Assembly: GCF_024707505.1 (NCBI RefSeq)
Contig: NZ_CP102604.1
Location: 2,914,001-2,978,000 of the forward strand
Length of the DNA: 64,000 nucleotides
Direction of reading: 5' to 3'
DNA from: Pantoea sp. SOD02
Lineage (GTDB): Bacteria > Pseudomonadota > Gammaproteobacteria > Enterobacterales > Enterobacteriaceae
Position 1 is the first letter of the stretch, and each line of letters opens with the position of its first letter. The translations under genes and the position numbers were made by a program. Positions 50,766 through 61,087 of the stretch are shown here, one piece after another. The notes below the pieces were generated by a model. The model made no database searches. It was not told the origin of the DNA and saw only the letters and a program-made list of their open reading frames with translations.

Positions 50766-50911
50766 TCACGATTCTCTAATTTGCTCAGCGTAAAGTACTA
50801 TCAGCAGGCGTTTTCGTTAGAGGACCTTGCACTCCGCCAGCGTGACGCCATCCGCGCATCGCGCTCATCATAATAAAAGTAAAAAATACGCAGTTGAGGA
50901 GTGTCGGTTAC

Positions 50912-53900
50912 ATGTCGAATTTTTTTATCGACCGCCCCATTTTTGCCTGGGTTCTGTCTATTTTGCTCTGCCTGTGTGGCACGCTGGCGATCATCTCGCT
51001 ACCGATTGAACAATATCCCGACCTCGCGCCACCCAACGTGCGTATCACCGCCAACTATCCCGGCGCATCCGCAGAAACGCTGGAAAACACCGTCACGCAA
51101 GTTATCGAACAGAACATGACCGGCATCGATAATTTGATGTACATGTCCTCCAACAGCAGCAACACCGGCCAGGCTCAAATCACCCTCACCTTCACCGCTG
51201 GCACCAATCCCGACGAAGCGCGCCAGCAGGTACAAAACCAGCTGCAAAGTGCGCTGCGCAAATTGCCCGCTGCGGTACAGTCACAAGGCGTGACGGTGAA
51301 TAAAACCGGTGATAGCAACATCCTGATGATTGCCTTCGTCTCCACCGACGGAAGTATGGACAAACAGGATATTTCAGATTATGTCGCCAGTAACATTCAG
51401 GATCCGCTCAGCCGTATCGATGGCGTCGGCCAGGTTGATGCCTACGGCTCGCAATATGCGATGCGCATCTGGCTCGATCCCAACAAATTGATTGCCTACG
51501 CGCTGACCACCGAAGACGTGGTGAGCGCGATTGAATCACAGAACGCGCAGGTGGCGGTGGGTCAGGTCGGCGGCTTACCGTCCGTGGACAAACAAGCGCT
51601 CAACGCCACGGTAAATGCGCAGTCGATGCTGCAAACACCTGAGCAGTTCAAAGCGGTGACGCTGAAAACCAACAGCGACGGCTCGGTAGTGACGCTCGGC
51701 GATGTGGCGGATGTGGCGATGGGCGCGGAAAAATATGACTTCCTCAGCCGCTACAATGGTCAGGCGGCTTCGGGACTCGGCATTAAGCTGGCTTCCGGCG
51801 CCAACGAGATGAATACCGACAAACTGGTGCGTGCGCGCATTGCTGAGCTTTCGCACTACTTCCCGCACGGGCTGGAAGCCAAAGTCGCCTATGAAACCAC
51901 GCCGTTCGTGAAGGCCTCAATTAAAGACGTGGTAAAAACCCTGCTGGAAGCGATCCTGCTGGTGTTCCTCGTGATGTACCTGTTCCTGCAAAACTTCCGC
52001 GCCACGCTGATCCCAACCATCGCAGTGCCGGTGGTGCTGCTCGGCACCTTTGCGGTGCTCTACGCCTTTGGTTACAGCATCAACACCCTAACGATGTTCG
52101 CCATGGTGCTCGCTATCGGTTTGCTGGTGGATGACGCCATCGTGGTGGTGGAAAACGTCGAGCGCATCATGAGCGAGGAAGGTCTGTCGCCGCGCGCCGC
52201 CACGCGTAAATCGATGGGGCAGATTCAGGGCGCGCTGGTCGGTATTGCGCTGGTGCTGTCGGCGGTGTTTGTGCCGATGGCGTTCTTTGGCGGCACCGTC
52301 GGCGCCATCTATCGCCAGTTCTCGATCACTATCGTTTCGGCGATGGTGCTGTCGGTATTGGTGGCGATGATTCTGACGCCCGCGCTCTGTTCCACGCTGC
52401 TGAAACCGCTGGAGCAAGGCCATCATCACGGTCGTCGTGGCTTCTTTGGCTGGTTTAACCGCACCTTCAACGCCAGCGCGGAACGCTATGAGCGCGGCGT
52501 CGCCAAAATTCTGCGCAAAGGCGGACGCTGGCTGCTGCTCTATCTCGCGATTATCGGCCTGATGGCGTTCCTGTTTATCCGTCTGCCCACCTCGTTCCTG
52601 CCGCTGGAAGATCGCGGCGTGTTCCTGACGCAGGTGCAATTACCTGCCGGTGCAACGCTGGAGCAAACCTCGAACGTGGTGGCGAAGGTCGAGAACTACT
52701 ACATGACCCAGGAGAAAGATAATGTGGTCTCGGTGTTCTCCACCATCGGTGCGGGTCCTGGCGGTAACGGCCAGAACGTGGCGCGCCTGTTCGTTCGTTT
52801 GAAAGATTGGGAAGAGCGTCCGGGCAGCGATCGCACCTCTTTCGCCATCATCGAGCGTGCGACAAAAGCCTTCCACAAGATCAACGAAGCGCGCGTAATC
52901 GCCAGCAGTCCGCCAGCGATTACCGGCATGGGCAGTTCGTCGGGCTTCGATATGGAGCTGCAGGATCACGGCGGCATCGGTCATACGCAGTTAATGGCGA
53001 TGCGCGATAAGTTGCTCGAGCTGGCCGACAGCAATCCGGCGCTGTCACGCGTGCGTCACAACGGCCTCGACGACAGCCCGCAGTTGCAGATTGATGTCGA
53101 CCAGCGCAAAGCGCAGGCGCTGGGCGTGTCGCTGGATACCATCAATGACACCTTAACCACCGCGTGGGGCTCGACCTACGTCAATGACTTCCTCGATCGC
53201 GGTCGCGTGAAGAAAGTCTACGTGCAGGCAGCGGCAGAGTTCCGCATGCTGCCGGAAGACGTCAACAAGTGGTACGTGCGTAACAGCAGCGGCGGCATGG
53301 TGCCCTTCTCTGCTTTCGCCACCAGCCACTGGCAAACCGGTTCACCGCGCCTTGAACGCTACAATGGTTACTCCGCACTGGAGATTGTCGGTGAAGCGGC
53401 GAACGGCGTCAGTAGCGGTACAGCGATGGACGTGATGGAAAAACTGGTTGGGCAGCTGCCGCTCGGCGTCGGCTTCCAGTGGACCGGCGCATCCTATCAG
53501 GAACGCTTGTCCGGTTCGCAGGCGCCAGCGCTGTATGCGATTTCGCTGCTGGTGGTGTTCCTGTGTCTGGCGGCGTTGTATGAGAGCTGGTCGATTCCGT
53601 TCTCGGTAATGCTGGTGGTGCCGCTCGGCGTGGTGGGTGCGCTGGTGGCAACCTGGATGCGCGGGCTGGAGAACGATGTCTATTTCCAGGTGGGTTTGCT
53701 CACGGTGATCGGCTTGTCGGCGAAGAATGCCATTTTGATTGTCGAGTTCGCCAATGAGATCAACAGCAAAGGCCGCGAACTGATGGAGTCGACGCTGGAA
53801 GCCTCACGTCAGCGTCTGCGTCCGATCCTGATGACTTCGCTGGCGTTTATCTTCGGCGTACTGCCGATGGCCATCAGCAGCGGTGCCGGTTCCGGCAGCC

Positions 53901-54028
53901 AGCACGCGGTGGGTACCGGCGTAATGGGCGGGATGATTTCCGCTACCGTGCTGGCGATTTTCTTTGTGCCGCTGTTCTTTGTGGTGGTGCGCCGCCGCTT
54001 CCCGCTGAAAGAGAAGCCGCACGATTAA
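50912..54028 (+). CDS. acrD: RND multidrug/aminoglycoside efflux pump AcrD
   Basis: Inner-membrane RND pump that uses protons to export aminoglycosides and other amphiphiles with AcrA and TolC. The 1038 residues have 12 helices and two large periplasmic loops. The proton-relay pair lies in [18 protein letters not shown] (about 406), the relay Lys in [15 protein letters not shown] (about 932). The N-terminus [15 protein letters not shown] fits AcrD and decides the start; GAGGAG lies 11 bases upstream. It is closer to AcrD than AcrB throughout and lies in the E. coli place (narQ-acrD-yffB). Confidence 0.95.
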   Translation: MSNFFIDRPIFAWVLSILLCLCGTLAIISLPIEQYPDLAPPNVRITANYPGASAETLENTVTQVIEQNMTGIDNLMYMSSNSSNTGQAQITLTFTAGTNPDEARQQVQNQLQSALRKLPAAVQSQGVTVNKTGDSNILMIAFVSTDGSMDKQDISDYVASNIQDPLSRIDGVGQVDAYGSQYAMRIWLDPNKLIAYALTTEDVVSAIESQNAQVAVGQVGGLPSVDKQALNATVNAQSMLQTPEQFKAVTLKTNSDGSVVTLGDVADVAMGAEKYDFLSRYNGQAASGLGIKLASGANEMNTDKLVRARIAELSHYFPHGLEAKVAYETTPFVKASIKDVVKTLLEAILLVFLVMYLFLQNFRATLIPTIAVPVVLLGTFAVLYAFGYSINTLTMFAMVLAIGLLVDDAIVVVENVERIMSEEGLSPRAATRKSMGQIQGALVGIALVLSAVFVPMAFFGGTVGAIYRQFSITIVSAMVLSVLVAMILTPALCSTLLKPLEQGHHHGRRGFFGWFNRTFNASAERYERGVAKILRKGGRWLLLYLAIIGLMAFLFIRLPTSFLPLEDRGVFLTQVQLPAGATLEQTSNVVAKVENYYMTQEKDNVVSVFSTIGAGPGGNGQNVARLFVRLKDWEERPGSDRTSFAIIERATKAFHKINEARVIASSPPAITGMGSSSGFDMELQDHGGIGHTQLMAMRDKLLELADSNPALSRVRHNGLDDSPQLQIDVDQRKAQALGVSLDTINDTLTTAWGSTYVNDFLDRGRVKKVYVQAAAEFRMLPEDVNKWYVRNSSGGMVPFSAFATSHWQTGSPRLERYNGYSALEIVGEAANGVSSGTAMDVMEKLVGQLPLGVGFQWTGASYQERLSGSQAPALYAISLLVVFLCLAALYESWSIPFSVMLVVPLGVVGALVATWMRGLENDVYFQVGLLTVIGLSAKNAILIVEFANEINSKGRELMESTLEASRQRLRPILMTSLAFIFGVLPMAISSGAGSGSQHAVGTGVMGGMISATVLAIFFVPLFFVVVRRRFPLKEKPHD

Positions 54029-54057
54029 GCATGCCATTCCGCTGCGTGTATTTATTC

Positions 54058-54118
54058 GGTCGCCATAAGTGGCGACCCTACATCCACCTCATCCGTAGGG
54101 GCGCCATTTATGGCGACC
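54058..54118. repeat. REP pair after acrD
   Basis: GGTCGCCATAAGTGGCGACC (54058-54077, foot CTAC on its right) and GGGCGCCATTTATGGCGACC (54099-54118, preceded by GTAG). Each has one mismatch. Feet face inward. It lies 29 bases after the acrD stop. Confidence 0.83.
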
Positions 54119-54122
54119 GTAC

Positions 54123-54156
54123 AAAAAAAGCCGCCATGAACGTCATGGCGGCTTTA
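54123..54156. terminator. Terminator between acrD and ypfM
   Basis: AAAAAAAGCCGCCATGA, loop ACG, TCATGGCGGCTTTATT. The ten-base stem has A and T runs on both sides; the longer T run is on the - strand, so it mainly ends ypfM. Confidence 0.9.
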
Positions 54157-54216
54157 TTGTTGTGTGTGGTAAGAATTACAGCAAGTTGGGAAATGCCCTG
54201 CTTTTCTCTTCACGCG

Positions 54217-54279
54217 TTACTTGTTACGTAACATCGCTTCGATGAATTCTTTCCAGTTTCCCATTTCGGTGTCGACCAT
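54217..54279 (-). CDS. ypfM: Small protein YpfM
   Basis: A 20-residue peptide MVDTEMGNWKEFIEAMLRNK. It matches the 19-residue E. coli YpfM (MIERELGNWKDFIEVMLRK) with conserved GNWK-FIE-MLR, and lies in the same place, between acrD and yffB on the opposite strand. AGAGGA lies seven bases before the ATG and a strong terminator follows the stop. It may form an amphipathic helix. The function of YpfM is not known to me. Confidence 0.85.
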   Translation of the reverse strand: MVDTEMGNWKEFIEAMLRNK

Positions 54280-54684
54280 AAAAATCCTCTCTTATTGTAG
54301 CGGCAATTCTACGCCGTTTTTTTCTACAGGTGAATACGTTTCCACCTGTTATCACTATCGGCAAAAGCGTAGAAAAGCTGCAATCTGTTGAAATTGCGTA
54401 CTGACGCACATTTCAGCAACTCTATAAAACGACTCAGAAAATGCCTGACTTAAATCGCGTAGCAGAAAATGGCGATTAGGATAATCCTTAGTGGCTTAAT
54501 GATGTCACTGGCAATTATTAAGTGCGTAAGTGAAAGCGCTTCCCGGCCCTAAGTAATAAAATTTATAACGGCAAAATGGTCATGAAAAAAACGTGAATCA
54601 GGCAGGCTTTCGCCGTCAGCGCTCACAGCCCTTAGAGCGCTGTGGTAAACTCGCGCTTTATTTTTTACTAAACGGGAATAAGCG
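54280..54684. other. ypfM-yffB intergenic region
   Basis: The 405 bases between divergent genes are AT-rich and hold no protein that I can support. Seen: TACAAT (- strand, 54294-54299) close to ypfM as a possible -10 box. CAGCGCT (54617-54623) / AGCGCTG (54636-54642), a perfect inverted repeat with a 12-base gap, lies just before a TAAACT box that may serve yffB. Confidence 0.5.
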
Positions 54685-55053
54685 ATGACAGCGCAGTGGG
54701 TGATGTACGGAATTAAAAATTGCGACACGATTAAAAAAGCACGCAACTATTTAGCGTCTTCCGGTATCGACTACTGTTTTCATGACTATCGCGTGGATGG
54801 CATTGATGACGCGCTGCTGCAATCGTTTATCGATCAGCTCGGTTATGAGGCGCTGCTCAACACGCGCGGAACCACGTGGCGCAAGCTGCCGGAGGCCGAA
54901 CGCGACGCGGTAAACGATGCCGCCAGCGCCAAAGCGGTGATGCTGGCGCAGCCTGCCATCATCAAGCGTCCGGTGTTAGCCGCGCCGAATGGCGATCTGC
55001 TGGTCGGCTTCAAAGATTCCCTTTATTCCGCCTTTATCCAGGAGAAGTCATAA
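54685..55053 (+). CDS. yffB: ArsC-family thioredoxin-fold protein YffB
   Basis: A 122-residue cytoplasmic protein of the ArsC/Spx thioredoxin-like family. [17 protein letters not shown] holds the single conserved Cys (about 13), and the Arg-rich [11 protein letters not shown] and IIKRPVL are family features. Arsenate reduction is not shown for YffB; it may act with glutathione. It lies directly upstream of dapE (one base between stop and start), as in E. coli. Confidence 0.92.
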   Translation: MTAQWVMYGIKNCDTIKKARNYLASSGIDYCFHDYRVDGIDDALLQSFIDQLGYEALLNTRGTTWRKLPEAERDAVNDAASAKAVMLAQPAIIKRPVLAAPNGDLLVGFKDSLYSAFIQEKS

Positions 55054-55054
55054 C

Positions 55055-56182
55055 ATGTTCTGTCCGGTTATTGAGCTGGCTCAGCAGCTTATCCGTCGCC
55101 CGTCTCTCAGCCCGGATGATGCCGGTTGTCAGGCGCTGCTGATTGCGCGTCTGGAAGCCATCGGCTTCAGCGTTGAGCCGATGCACATTGGCGATACGCT
55201 GAACTTTTGGGCGACGCGCGGCCAGGGCGAAACGCTGGCGTTTGCCGGTCATACCGATGTGGTGCCGCCGGGGGATGCCAACCGCTGGATCAGCCCGCCG
55301 TTTGAACCAAGCATCCGCGACGGCATGCTGTTTGGTCGTGGAGCCGCCGACATGAAAGGCTCACTGGCGGCAATGGTGGTGGCAGCGGAACGCTTTGTTG
55401 CCGCTAATCCGCAGCATAAAGGTCGTCTGGCGTTTCTGATTACCTCCGATGAAGAAGCCAGCGCGGTTAACGGTACGGTGAAAGTGGTTGAGCGTCTGAT
55501 GGCGCGCAACGAACGCATGGATTATTGCCTGGTCGGCGAACCGTCAAGCACCGAGATCGTAGGTGACGTGGTGAAGAATGGCCGCCGCGGCTCGATGACC
55601 GCGAATCTCACCATTCATGGCGTGCAGGGCCACGTGGCCTACCCGCATTTGGCGGATAATCCGGTGCATCGCGCCATGCCTGCGCTGAATGAGCTGGTGG
55701 AGACAGTTTGGGATGAAGGCAACGAATTCTTCCCGCCGACCAGCATGCAGATCGCCAACGTGCAGGCCGGCACCGGCAGCAATAACGTGATTCCTGGCGA
55801 ATTCTTTGTGCAGTTTAACTTCCGTTTCAGCACCCAATTGACCGATCAGATGATCAAAGATCGCGTGGCGCAACTGCTTGATCGCCATCAGCTGCGCTAC
55901 ACGCTGGAGTGGAATGTTTCCGGTCAGCCGTTCCTGACCTCACGCGGCAAGCTGGTGGATGCCGTGGTAAACGCTGTGGCGCACTATAATGAGATTAAGC
56001 CGCAGTTACTGACGACCGGCGGCACCTCCGATGGGCGCTTTATCGCGCGCATGGGTGCGCAGGTGGTGGAACTGGGCCCGGTGAACGCCACCATTCATAA
56101 GATCAATGAGTGCGTGAAAGCGTCAGATTTGCAGATGCTGAGCCGTATGTATCAGCGCATCATGGAACAGCTGATCGCCTAA
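55055..56182 (+). CDS. dapE: N-succinyl-L,L-diaminopimelate desuccinylase
   Basis: Zinc hydrolase of the lysine/meso-diaminopimelate pathway. The 375 residues equal E. coli DapE. Metal-site motifs are [12 protein letters not shown] (about 64), GRGAADMKG (about 95), TSDEEA (about 131) and VGEPSS (about 161), with the C-terminal His in [17 protein letters not shown] precedes ATG 55055 while overlapping yffB; an in-frame start at 54989 lies inside yffB and is rejected. ypfN follows after 21 bases. Confidence 0.98.
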   Translation: MFCPVIELAQQLIRRPSLSPDDAGCQALLIARLEAIGFSVEPMHIGDTLNFWATRGQGETLAFAGHTDVVPPGDANRWISPPFEPSIRDGMLFGRGAADMKGSLAAMVVAAERFVAANPQHKGRLAFLITSDEEASAVNGTVKVVERLMARNERMDYCLVGEPSSTEIVGDVVKNGRRGSMTANLTIHGVQGHVAYPHLADNPVHRAMPALNELVETVWDEGNEFFPPTSMQIANVQAGTGSNNVIPGEFFVQFNFRFSTQLTDQMIKDRVAQLLDRHQLRYTLEWNVSGQPFLTSRGKLVDAVVNAVAHYNEIKPQLLTTGGTSDGRFIARMGAQVVELGPVNATIHKINECVKASDLQMLSRMYQRIMEQLIA

Positions 56183-56203
56183 GCGCGCAGAAGGAGAAAG
56201 GGG

Positions 56204-56392
56204 ATGGAATTCTTTAAAGAGTACTGGTGGATCCTGGTGATCCTGCTGATGGTTGGTATTTTGATGAACGTTTACAAAGACCTAAAACGTATCGATCATA
56301 AAAAATTCATGGATAACAAACCGACGTTGCCGCCACATCGTGATTTCAACGATAAATGGGACGACGAAGACGACTGGCCGAAAAAGAAATAA
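56204..56392 (+). CDS. ypfN: UPF0370 protein YpfN
   Basis: A 62-residue protein with one N-terminal membrane helix ([17 protein letters not shown], 8-24) and a charged cytoplasmic tail ([21 protein letters not shown]). It matches E. coli YpfN in length and in this tail. Probably co-transcribed with dapE. Function unknown. Confidence 0.93.
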   Translation: MEFFKEYWWILVILLMVGILMNVYKDLKRIDHKKFMDNKPTLPPHRDFNDKWDDEDDWPKKK

Positions 56393-56405
56393 CCTCCATA
56401 TCGCT

Positions 56406-56428
56406 AACGGCGCGAAAATCGCGCCGTT
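56406..56428. other. Hairpin between ypfN and ypfH
   Basis: AACGGCGCG, loop AAAAT, CGCGCCGTT: a nine-base perfect stem between convergent genes. No T run is present on either strand, so a true intrinsic terminator is uncertain. Confidence 0.45.
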
Positions 56429-56438
56429 ACGCTTTCTG

Positions 56439-57134
56439 CTACATCATCATCACCACATCATCATCGCCCGGTTTGGCACCGCTGAGCGCCTCATCGAAGT
56501 AACGACGCGGCACGGTATAACGCAAATGATTCAGCGCCAGCTCCATGCTGCGATCGTTAATGGCGTGCGGTAAATCTTCCACCACATCCAGCGTGACATC
56601 GCCGCCCAATGACATCAGACGTTGCTTCGCCTCTTCGGCGCGTTGCAGCGGGATCTGTTCGTCGTAATCACCGTGAATCAGATGAATGGTGTTACGCGTG
56701 CTGGCCCGCAGCGGCAGCGTGGCATAGCGGCCGCTGAAGACAATCGCGCGTCCGGCTAAATCCGGCTGCGCTTTTATGCCTTCCAGCACCATGATGCCGC
56801 CCTGTGAAAAACCCACCAGCGCCGTTGCTTCGGCACGCACGCCGCTCTCCTGCTGCCAGTGACGCACCGATCCCACGAATTCTGGCATGATCGCATCCAC
56901 GCCCTGCTGCTCAGAACGATCGTGTGGCGGAATATCGGCAAACCATTGGCGCCCTTGCGGCACGCTGCCCGCGTAAGGTGCGCCGACTGACACCACCAGC
57001 GCCTGCGGGAACGCTTTCGCGAACCAGCTGCCAATCTGCGCCATTGAATCCGGGTTGTCGTTGATGCCGTGATAAAGCAGAAACAGCTGCGCTGCACTGC
57101 TAGGTTGCTGAACAATTACATATCGTAGTGCCAT
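56439..57134 (-). CDS. ypfH: Carboxylesterase/serine hydrolase YpfH
   Basis: A 231-residue alpha/beta-hydrolase. LFLLYHGINDNP forms the oxyanion region, ALVGFSQGGIMVLEG the nucleophile elbow (Ser in GFSQGG, about 122), IHGDYDEQIP the acid (about 173) and DLPHAIND the His (about 206). It matches E. coli YpfH, an esterase of broad short-chain specificity. Ends with a Met run (DDVVMMM). Convergent with ypfN. Confidence 0.92.
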   Translation of the reverse strand: MALRYVIVQQPSSAAQLFLLYHGINDNPDSMAQIGSWFAKAFPQALVVSVGAPYAGSVPQGRQWFADIPPHDRSEQQGVDAIMPEFVGSVRHWQQESGVRAEATALVGFSQGGIMVLEGIKAQPDLAGRAIVFSGRYATLPLRASTRNTIHLIHGDYDEQIPLQRAEEAKQRLMSLGGDVTLDVVEDLPHAINDRSMELALNHLRYTVPRRYFDEALSGAKPGDDDVVMMM

Positions 57135-57207
57135 AAGATCCTCCTCAAATCACTATACGCCGCTGCTGGCACAGAGATATCGGGAAAATTTGAACGAGAT
57201 AATGGAT

Positions 57208-59169
57208 TTATTGCAATGAACGCAGCCGCTGCGCGGCATCGGGATTGAGGTGAATCAGTGCTGCGGCCGCTTCCAAGCGCAGCTGGTTTATCAGGGCTTT
57301 ACGCCCGCTGAGACCGGCATGTTGCGCGGCTTGGGTTAGCGTCTGTTTTTGCTGCAGGATGGCATTCAACAGCGATGAAGGAGACTGGCGCACCAGCCGC
57401 TGTAGCGCCGCGTAACTGGCTTCGAACGGGCGCTGCGCCCAGGCAAAACCGGCTAACAACGCCCAGTCATCGTCGTTGAGTTGCTGGCTGGCATCGTTTG
57501 TCAGCGCTAATGGCAGTTCGATGATATCTCGCAGCCACGGCCAATCCCGCGCCAGGCGCTGCGCAGCCTGCTGTTGTAGAACTTCACCTTCCGCAGATGT
57601 TGCCAGCATCGCCATCGCCGCATAGCAACCGCTGCTCGCTTCGCGCTGCGAGCCAATACGCACCAGCGTAAAACCGCAGGCGCGCCAGAAGTGCCACAAA
57701 GATTCGGTGTAGCCGAAACTTACGGAGAGATAATCACAGCCCTGCGCCTGCTGACGTGCGGTGGCCACCAGCGCTTTGCCAATCCCACGCTGACGTTGTG
57801 ATGCCTGCACCGCGATTCGGCTAATGCGCTGTGAGCGCAGCGTCGCCGCCTGCGCGAAACCGGCATGGGCCGCCAGCGATTGCGCCACCAAATTACCGCG
57901 TGGCCGACGATGACCGGCCCACACCGCATCGGCTAATGGCTGATCCAATCCGCCCTCTTCCACCAGCCACAGCGCGCCAGTTACCTGATCGGCTTCACCC
58001 GCCAACCAAAAGCGCATGCCGGGCGCATCCAGCATGCGCCGCAAATCCAGTGGCGAAGTGCGATAGTGCGCGCTGGCAAGCAGGCGATATCCAGCTTCCA
58101 GCGCCGCTAAGTTGTGGTCTGGCGTTGCCGGATAAATCGCGATCTCACCGCTTACATTGCTCTCCTGCGCATCTTCAAACAGCAATGCCTGGCTGAGCCA
58201 CTGTTCCAGCGGATCGTTTGGCGACCAGCGCAACGGCTCGTCGAGCTGGAAATAGCGCACATCCGGCAAGGTGGCGCAGAAGCGCAGCATAAAGCCGCGT
58301 CCGGTGCCTTCGTAACCTTGCACGGTGGTAATGAGCAGCACGCGCGGGAAACGATGCACCAGTTGCTGCAGGATCGGCGCGGGAATGGCGGCAGCTTCAT
58401 CGACAATCAGCCACTGCGCCTGAGGCGGCGCTTCCTGTGCAAGGATCGCATCGGGTGCCATGAAACTGAAATACTCACCGGCAAACTCTGCCAGCACATC
58501 AGTGGAGACTTTGGCTGGCGCCGTGACTAAACAGTGTTGATTGCGCTGCGCCAGCATGCCGGCCAACGCGGATTTGCCGCGACCGCGCGCGGCGGTGATC
58601 ACCGCAACGCCTTGCGGCATCGCTTCAAGCTGTTCGAGGATTTGTGCTTGTTGCTGCGGCGCCTGACAGCGCCAGTCGGGCAGATGCGTTTCCACGGGAT
58701 AACGCACCGCTTGATGCTGACGTTGCAACATCACTTGTGCATCGTTAAGCATGAGGAATTGCAGATGGTGGATAAAGTGCGGCGTGGCGATCGGCTCGGC
58801 GACATCTGCCCAGCGCAGGCTGTCGGCATCGGTTTGGTTGGGCCAGCTTTTCCAGGCAGGCGTTAACAGCAATAACCAGCTGCCCGCGCGTAAGGTTCCG
58901 GCCAGCGCGGCAAAAGCTTCGGCGTGAAAACCGCTGCGCGCATCGAATATCGCGTGCTGGAATTCACGGCCCAACAAAGTACGTAAAGCAGTGGGCGCGA
59001 CGGCCTGCGGGAAATCGGCGCTGTCGCTCACCGTCAGCCAGTCACCGGGCAGCGCGGTGAGCCAACCTGTGGCCTGCTGCTGCGCCCAATCCGCATCACC
59101 CGCTATAACGCAAAGGCGGCGAATGCCTGCACGCTGCATCGCCGCCGTTTGTTCATTTAAGCAGATCAC
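57208..59169 (-). CDS. tmcA: tRNA(Met) cytidine acetyltransferase TmcA
   Basis: Makes N4-acetylcytidine at the wobble base of elongator tRNA-Met, using acetyl-CoA and ATP/GTP. The 653 residues are close to E. coli TmcA (671). Order: N-terminal DUF1726-like part; helicase-like ATPase with Walker [13 protein letters not shown] (about 194) and [12 protein letters not shown] (about 253); a GNAT domain with [20 protein letters not shown] (about 447); C-terminal tRNA-binding part. It starts with GTG, overlapping the ypfJ stop (GTGA), so ypfJ-tmcA are coupled. Confidence 0.95.
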   Translation of the reverse strand: MICLNEQTAAMQRAGIRRLCVIAGDADWAQQQATGWLTALPGDWLTVSDSADFPQAVAPTALRTLLGREFQHAIFDARSGFHAEAFAALAGTLRAGSWLLLLTPAWKSWPNQTDADSLRWADVAEPIATPHFIHHLQFLMLNDAQVMLQRQHQAVRYPVETHLPDWRCQAPQQQAQILEQLEAMPQGVAVITAARGRGKSALAGMLAQRNQHCLVTAPAKVSTDVLAEFAGEYFSFMAPDAILAQEAPPQAQWLIVDEAAAIPAPILQQLVHRFPRVLLITTVQGYEGTGRGFMLRFCATLPDVRYFQLDEPLRWSPNDPLEQWLSQALLFEDAQESNVSGEIAIYPATPDHNLAALEAGYRLLASAHYRTSPLDLRRMLDAPGMRFWLAGEADQVTGALWLVEEGGLDQPLADAVWAGHRRPRGNLVAQSLAAHAGFAQAATLRSQRISRIAVQASQRQRGIGKALVATARQQAQGCDYLSVSFGYTESLWHFWRACGFTLVRIGSQREASSGCYAAMAMLATSAEGEVLQQQAAQRLARDWPWLRDIIELPLALTNDASQQLNDDDWALLAGFAWAQRPFEASYAALQRLVRQSPSSLLNAILQQKQTLTQAAQHAGLSGRKALINQLRLEAAAALIHLNPDAAQRLRSLQ

Positions 59170-60038
59170 TTGCTAGCGAAGGTGTTGCACTGGCCAGGAT
59201 CGCCGCTATCGAAACCGCGTTTCAGCCAGGTGTAACGCTGCTGAGAGGTGCCGTGCGTGAAGCTGTCCGGTACTACGCGGCCCTGACCTTTCTGCTGCAG
59301 ACGATCGTCACCAATCGCTTCAGCGGCATTAAGCGCTTCCTGCAAATCGCCCACTTCCAGAATGTTTTGCTGCTGCATGTAATGGCCCCAAACGCCGGCA
59401 AAGCAGTCCGCCTGCAGCTCCATTTTCACCGACAACTGGTTCGCCTGCGCCTGGCTCGCGCCCTGCTGCATCTGACGCACTTTCGGCTCAATTCCCAGCA
59501 GTTTTTGTACGTGATGACCCACTTCATGAGCGATCACGTAGCCTTGCGCAAAGTCGCCACCAGCACCGAGTTTGGTTTTCATGTCATCGTAGAACGACAA
59601 ATCGATGTATACGGTTTGGTCGGCAGGACAGTAAAACGGCCCCATCGCCGATTGTCCGGTTCCGCAGTTGGTGCGCGTCGCCCCGCGATACATCACCAGC
59701 TTCGGCGGCACGTATTGCTTGTTCATCTGCTGGAACAGCTTGCTCCAGGTATCTTCGGTGGTCGCCAGAATTACCGAGGTGAATTTTGCATCTTCGTTAC
59801 TCTGCGCGCTGTTCACCTGCCGCTGCTGCGAAGTGGGCGCGACATTACCGCCGCCACCTTCTAATAGCGCGGTGAGGTCGTAGCCGTAATAGCCGGCAAC
59901 GGCCACCACCACCAGCAAGATAAGGCCGCCTTTGCCGCGTGGAATGCGGATTTGTCGTCCACCGCCGCCGCCAAGGCCCGGTGAATCATTGCGTCGATCT
60001 TCTACGTTGTCGCTCTCACGACGCCCTTGCCAGCGCAT
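59166..60038 (-). CDS. ypfJ: Neutral zinc metallopeptidase YpfJ
   Basis: A 290-residue protein of the putative neutral zinc metallopeptidase family (PF04228). A Gly-rich N-terminus and one membrane helix ([19 protein letters not shown], 37-55) anchor the domain in the envelope. The zinc-protease motif HEVGHH (about 170) and the second ligand region [14 protein letters not shown] (about 208) are intact. AAAGGAG precedes the ATG. Substrate not known. First gene of the ypfJ-tmcA pair. Confidence 0.93.
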   Translation of the reverse strand: MRWQGRRESDNVEDRRNDSPGLGGGGGRQIRIPRGKGGLILLVVVAVAGYYGYDLTALLEGGGGNVAPTSQQRQVNSAQSNEDAKFTSVILATTEDTWSKLFQQMNKQYVPPKLVMYRGATRTNCGTGQSAMGPFYCPADQTVYIDLSFYDDMKTKLGAGGDFAQGYVIAHEVGHHVQKLLGIEPKVRQMQQGASQAQANQLSVKMELQADCFAGVWGHYMQQQNILEVGDLQEALNAAEAIGDDRLQQKGQGRVVPDSFTHGTSQQRYTWLKRGFDSGDPGQCNTFASK

Positions 60039-60122
60039 GGTCTAACTCCTTTAAACATGTTTGGCATGATTTTAGTTGGCGGCAGCGGGAAGCACCAGTG
60101 TTGTCGTTGCAGAACACCGTTG

Positions 60123-60183
60123 GGCCGTGATTTATGACGACCTGAATGGCGGGCATAAAAAAAGGTCGTCATAAATGACGACC
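60123..60183. repeat. REP pair between ypfJ and purC
   Basis: Left copy GGCCGTGATTTATGACGACC (60123-60142, degenerate, preceded by GTTG) and right copy GGTCGTCATAAATGACGACC (60164-60183), followed by CTACGG. The right copy has a C-to-T change with matching G-to-A. Here the feet face outward, opposite to the other pairs. Confidence 0.8.
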
Positions 60184-60204
60184 CTACGGGAGAGGTGGAC
60201 GAAC

Positions 60205-60918
60205 TTAGTCCAGCTTGACACCTAAACGGTGTGCAACTTCTTCGTACGCTTCAACCAGGCCGCCGAGGCTCTGACGGAAACGGTCTTTATCCATTTTGTC
60301 CATGGTGTTTTTGTCCCACAGACGCGCGCCATCTGGCGAGAACTCGTCACCCAGCACCACTTCGCCGTTGAACAGACCAAACTCCAGCTTGAAGTCGACC
60401 AGGATCAAACCTGCGTCATCAAACAGTTTGCTCAGCACTTCGTTGGCTTTGAAGGTCAGCTCTTGCATGCGTGCCAGATTCGCTTTGCTCACCCAGCCGA
60501 AGGTTTCGCAGTAGGATTCGTTGACCATCGGGTCGTGTTTGGCGTCATCTTTCAGGAAGAGATCAAACAGCGGTGGATTGAGCACAATGCCCTCTTCCAC
60601 GCCCAGACGTTTTACCAGCGATCCTGCCGCACGGTTGCGTACCACGCACTCTACCGGCACCATCTCCAGCTTTTTCACCAGCGCTTCGTTATCCGACAGC
60701 AGCGCTTCCATCTGGGTCGGAATGCCCGCTTCCTGCAATTTGGTCATGATGAAATGGTTAAACTTGTTGTTTACCATTCCTTTGCGATCAAACTGCTCGA
60801 TTCGTGCACCGTCTCCTGCTGACGTATCGTTGCGGAATTCAAGTACCAGCAGATCCGGATTATCGGTGCTGTATACGGTTTTCGCTTTACCGCGATACAA
60901 CTCAGCTCGCTTTTGCAT
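60205..60918 (-). CDS. purC: SAICAR synthetase PurC
   Basis: Phosphoribosylaminoimidazole-succinocarboxamide synthase: joins CAIR and aspartate with ATP in purine synthesis. The 237 residues equal the E. coli enzyme. [29 protein letters not shown] and [11 protein letters not shown] are the family motifs. The start [10 protein letters not shown] is chosen by family match, with GGAG nine bases upstream; an in-frame start at 61020 would read through the promoter. A PurR box lies about 70 bases upstream. Confidence 0.97.
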   Translation of the reverse strand: MQKRAELYRGKAKTVYSTDNPDLLVLEFRNDTSAGDGARIEQFDRKGMVNNKFNHFIMTKLQEAGIPTQMEALLSDNEALVKKLEMVPVECVVRNRAAGSLVKRLGVEEGIVLNPPLFDLFLKDDAKHDPMVNESYCETFGWVSKANLARMQELTFKANEVLSKLFDDAGLILVDFKLEFGLFNGEVVLGDEFSPDGARLWDKNTMDKMDKDRFRQSLGGLVEAYEEVAHRLGVKLD

Positions 60919-60982
60919 CTTGTTAACTCCAAACATGAAAGAACCCGTGTTCAGCGGTGTTTCACCGCGCGCCGATTGCGTG

Positions 60983-61015
60983 ACGCAATCGTTTACTTCG
61001 CCGGGCGCTATTATA
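60983..61015 (-). promoter_or_regulatory. PurR box and -10 element of purC
   Basis: ACGCAATCGTTTACTT (60983-60998, + strand) agrees with the PurR consensus ANGCAANCGNTTNCNT at every fixed position. TATAAT is seen on the - strand at 61010-61015, so the box lies just downstream of the transcription start, a repressing position. Confidence 0.8.
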
Positions 61016-61052
61016 CACAAAATGCTTAAAGGGTTTGTGTATATGCCAAATC

Positions 61053-61080
61053 AAAAAAGGCCGGAGAATCTCCGGCCCTT
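61053..61080 (-). terminator. Terminator of dapA-bamC
   Basis: On the - strand AGGGCCGGAGA, loop, TCTCCGGCC then TTTTTTGA, eight bases after the bamC stop. It separates bamC from purC. Confidence 0.9.
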
Positions 61081-61087
61081 TGGCAAT

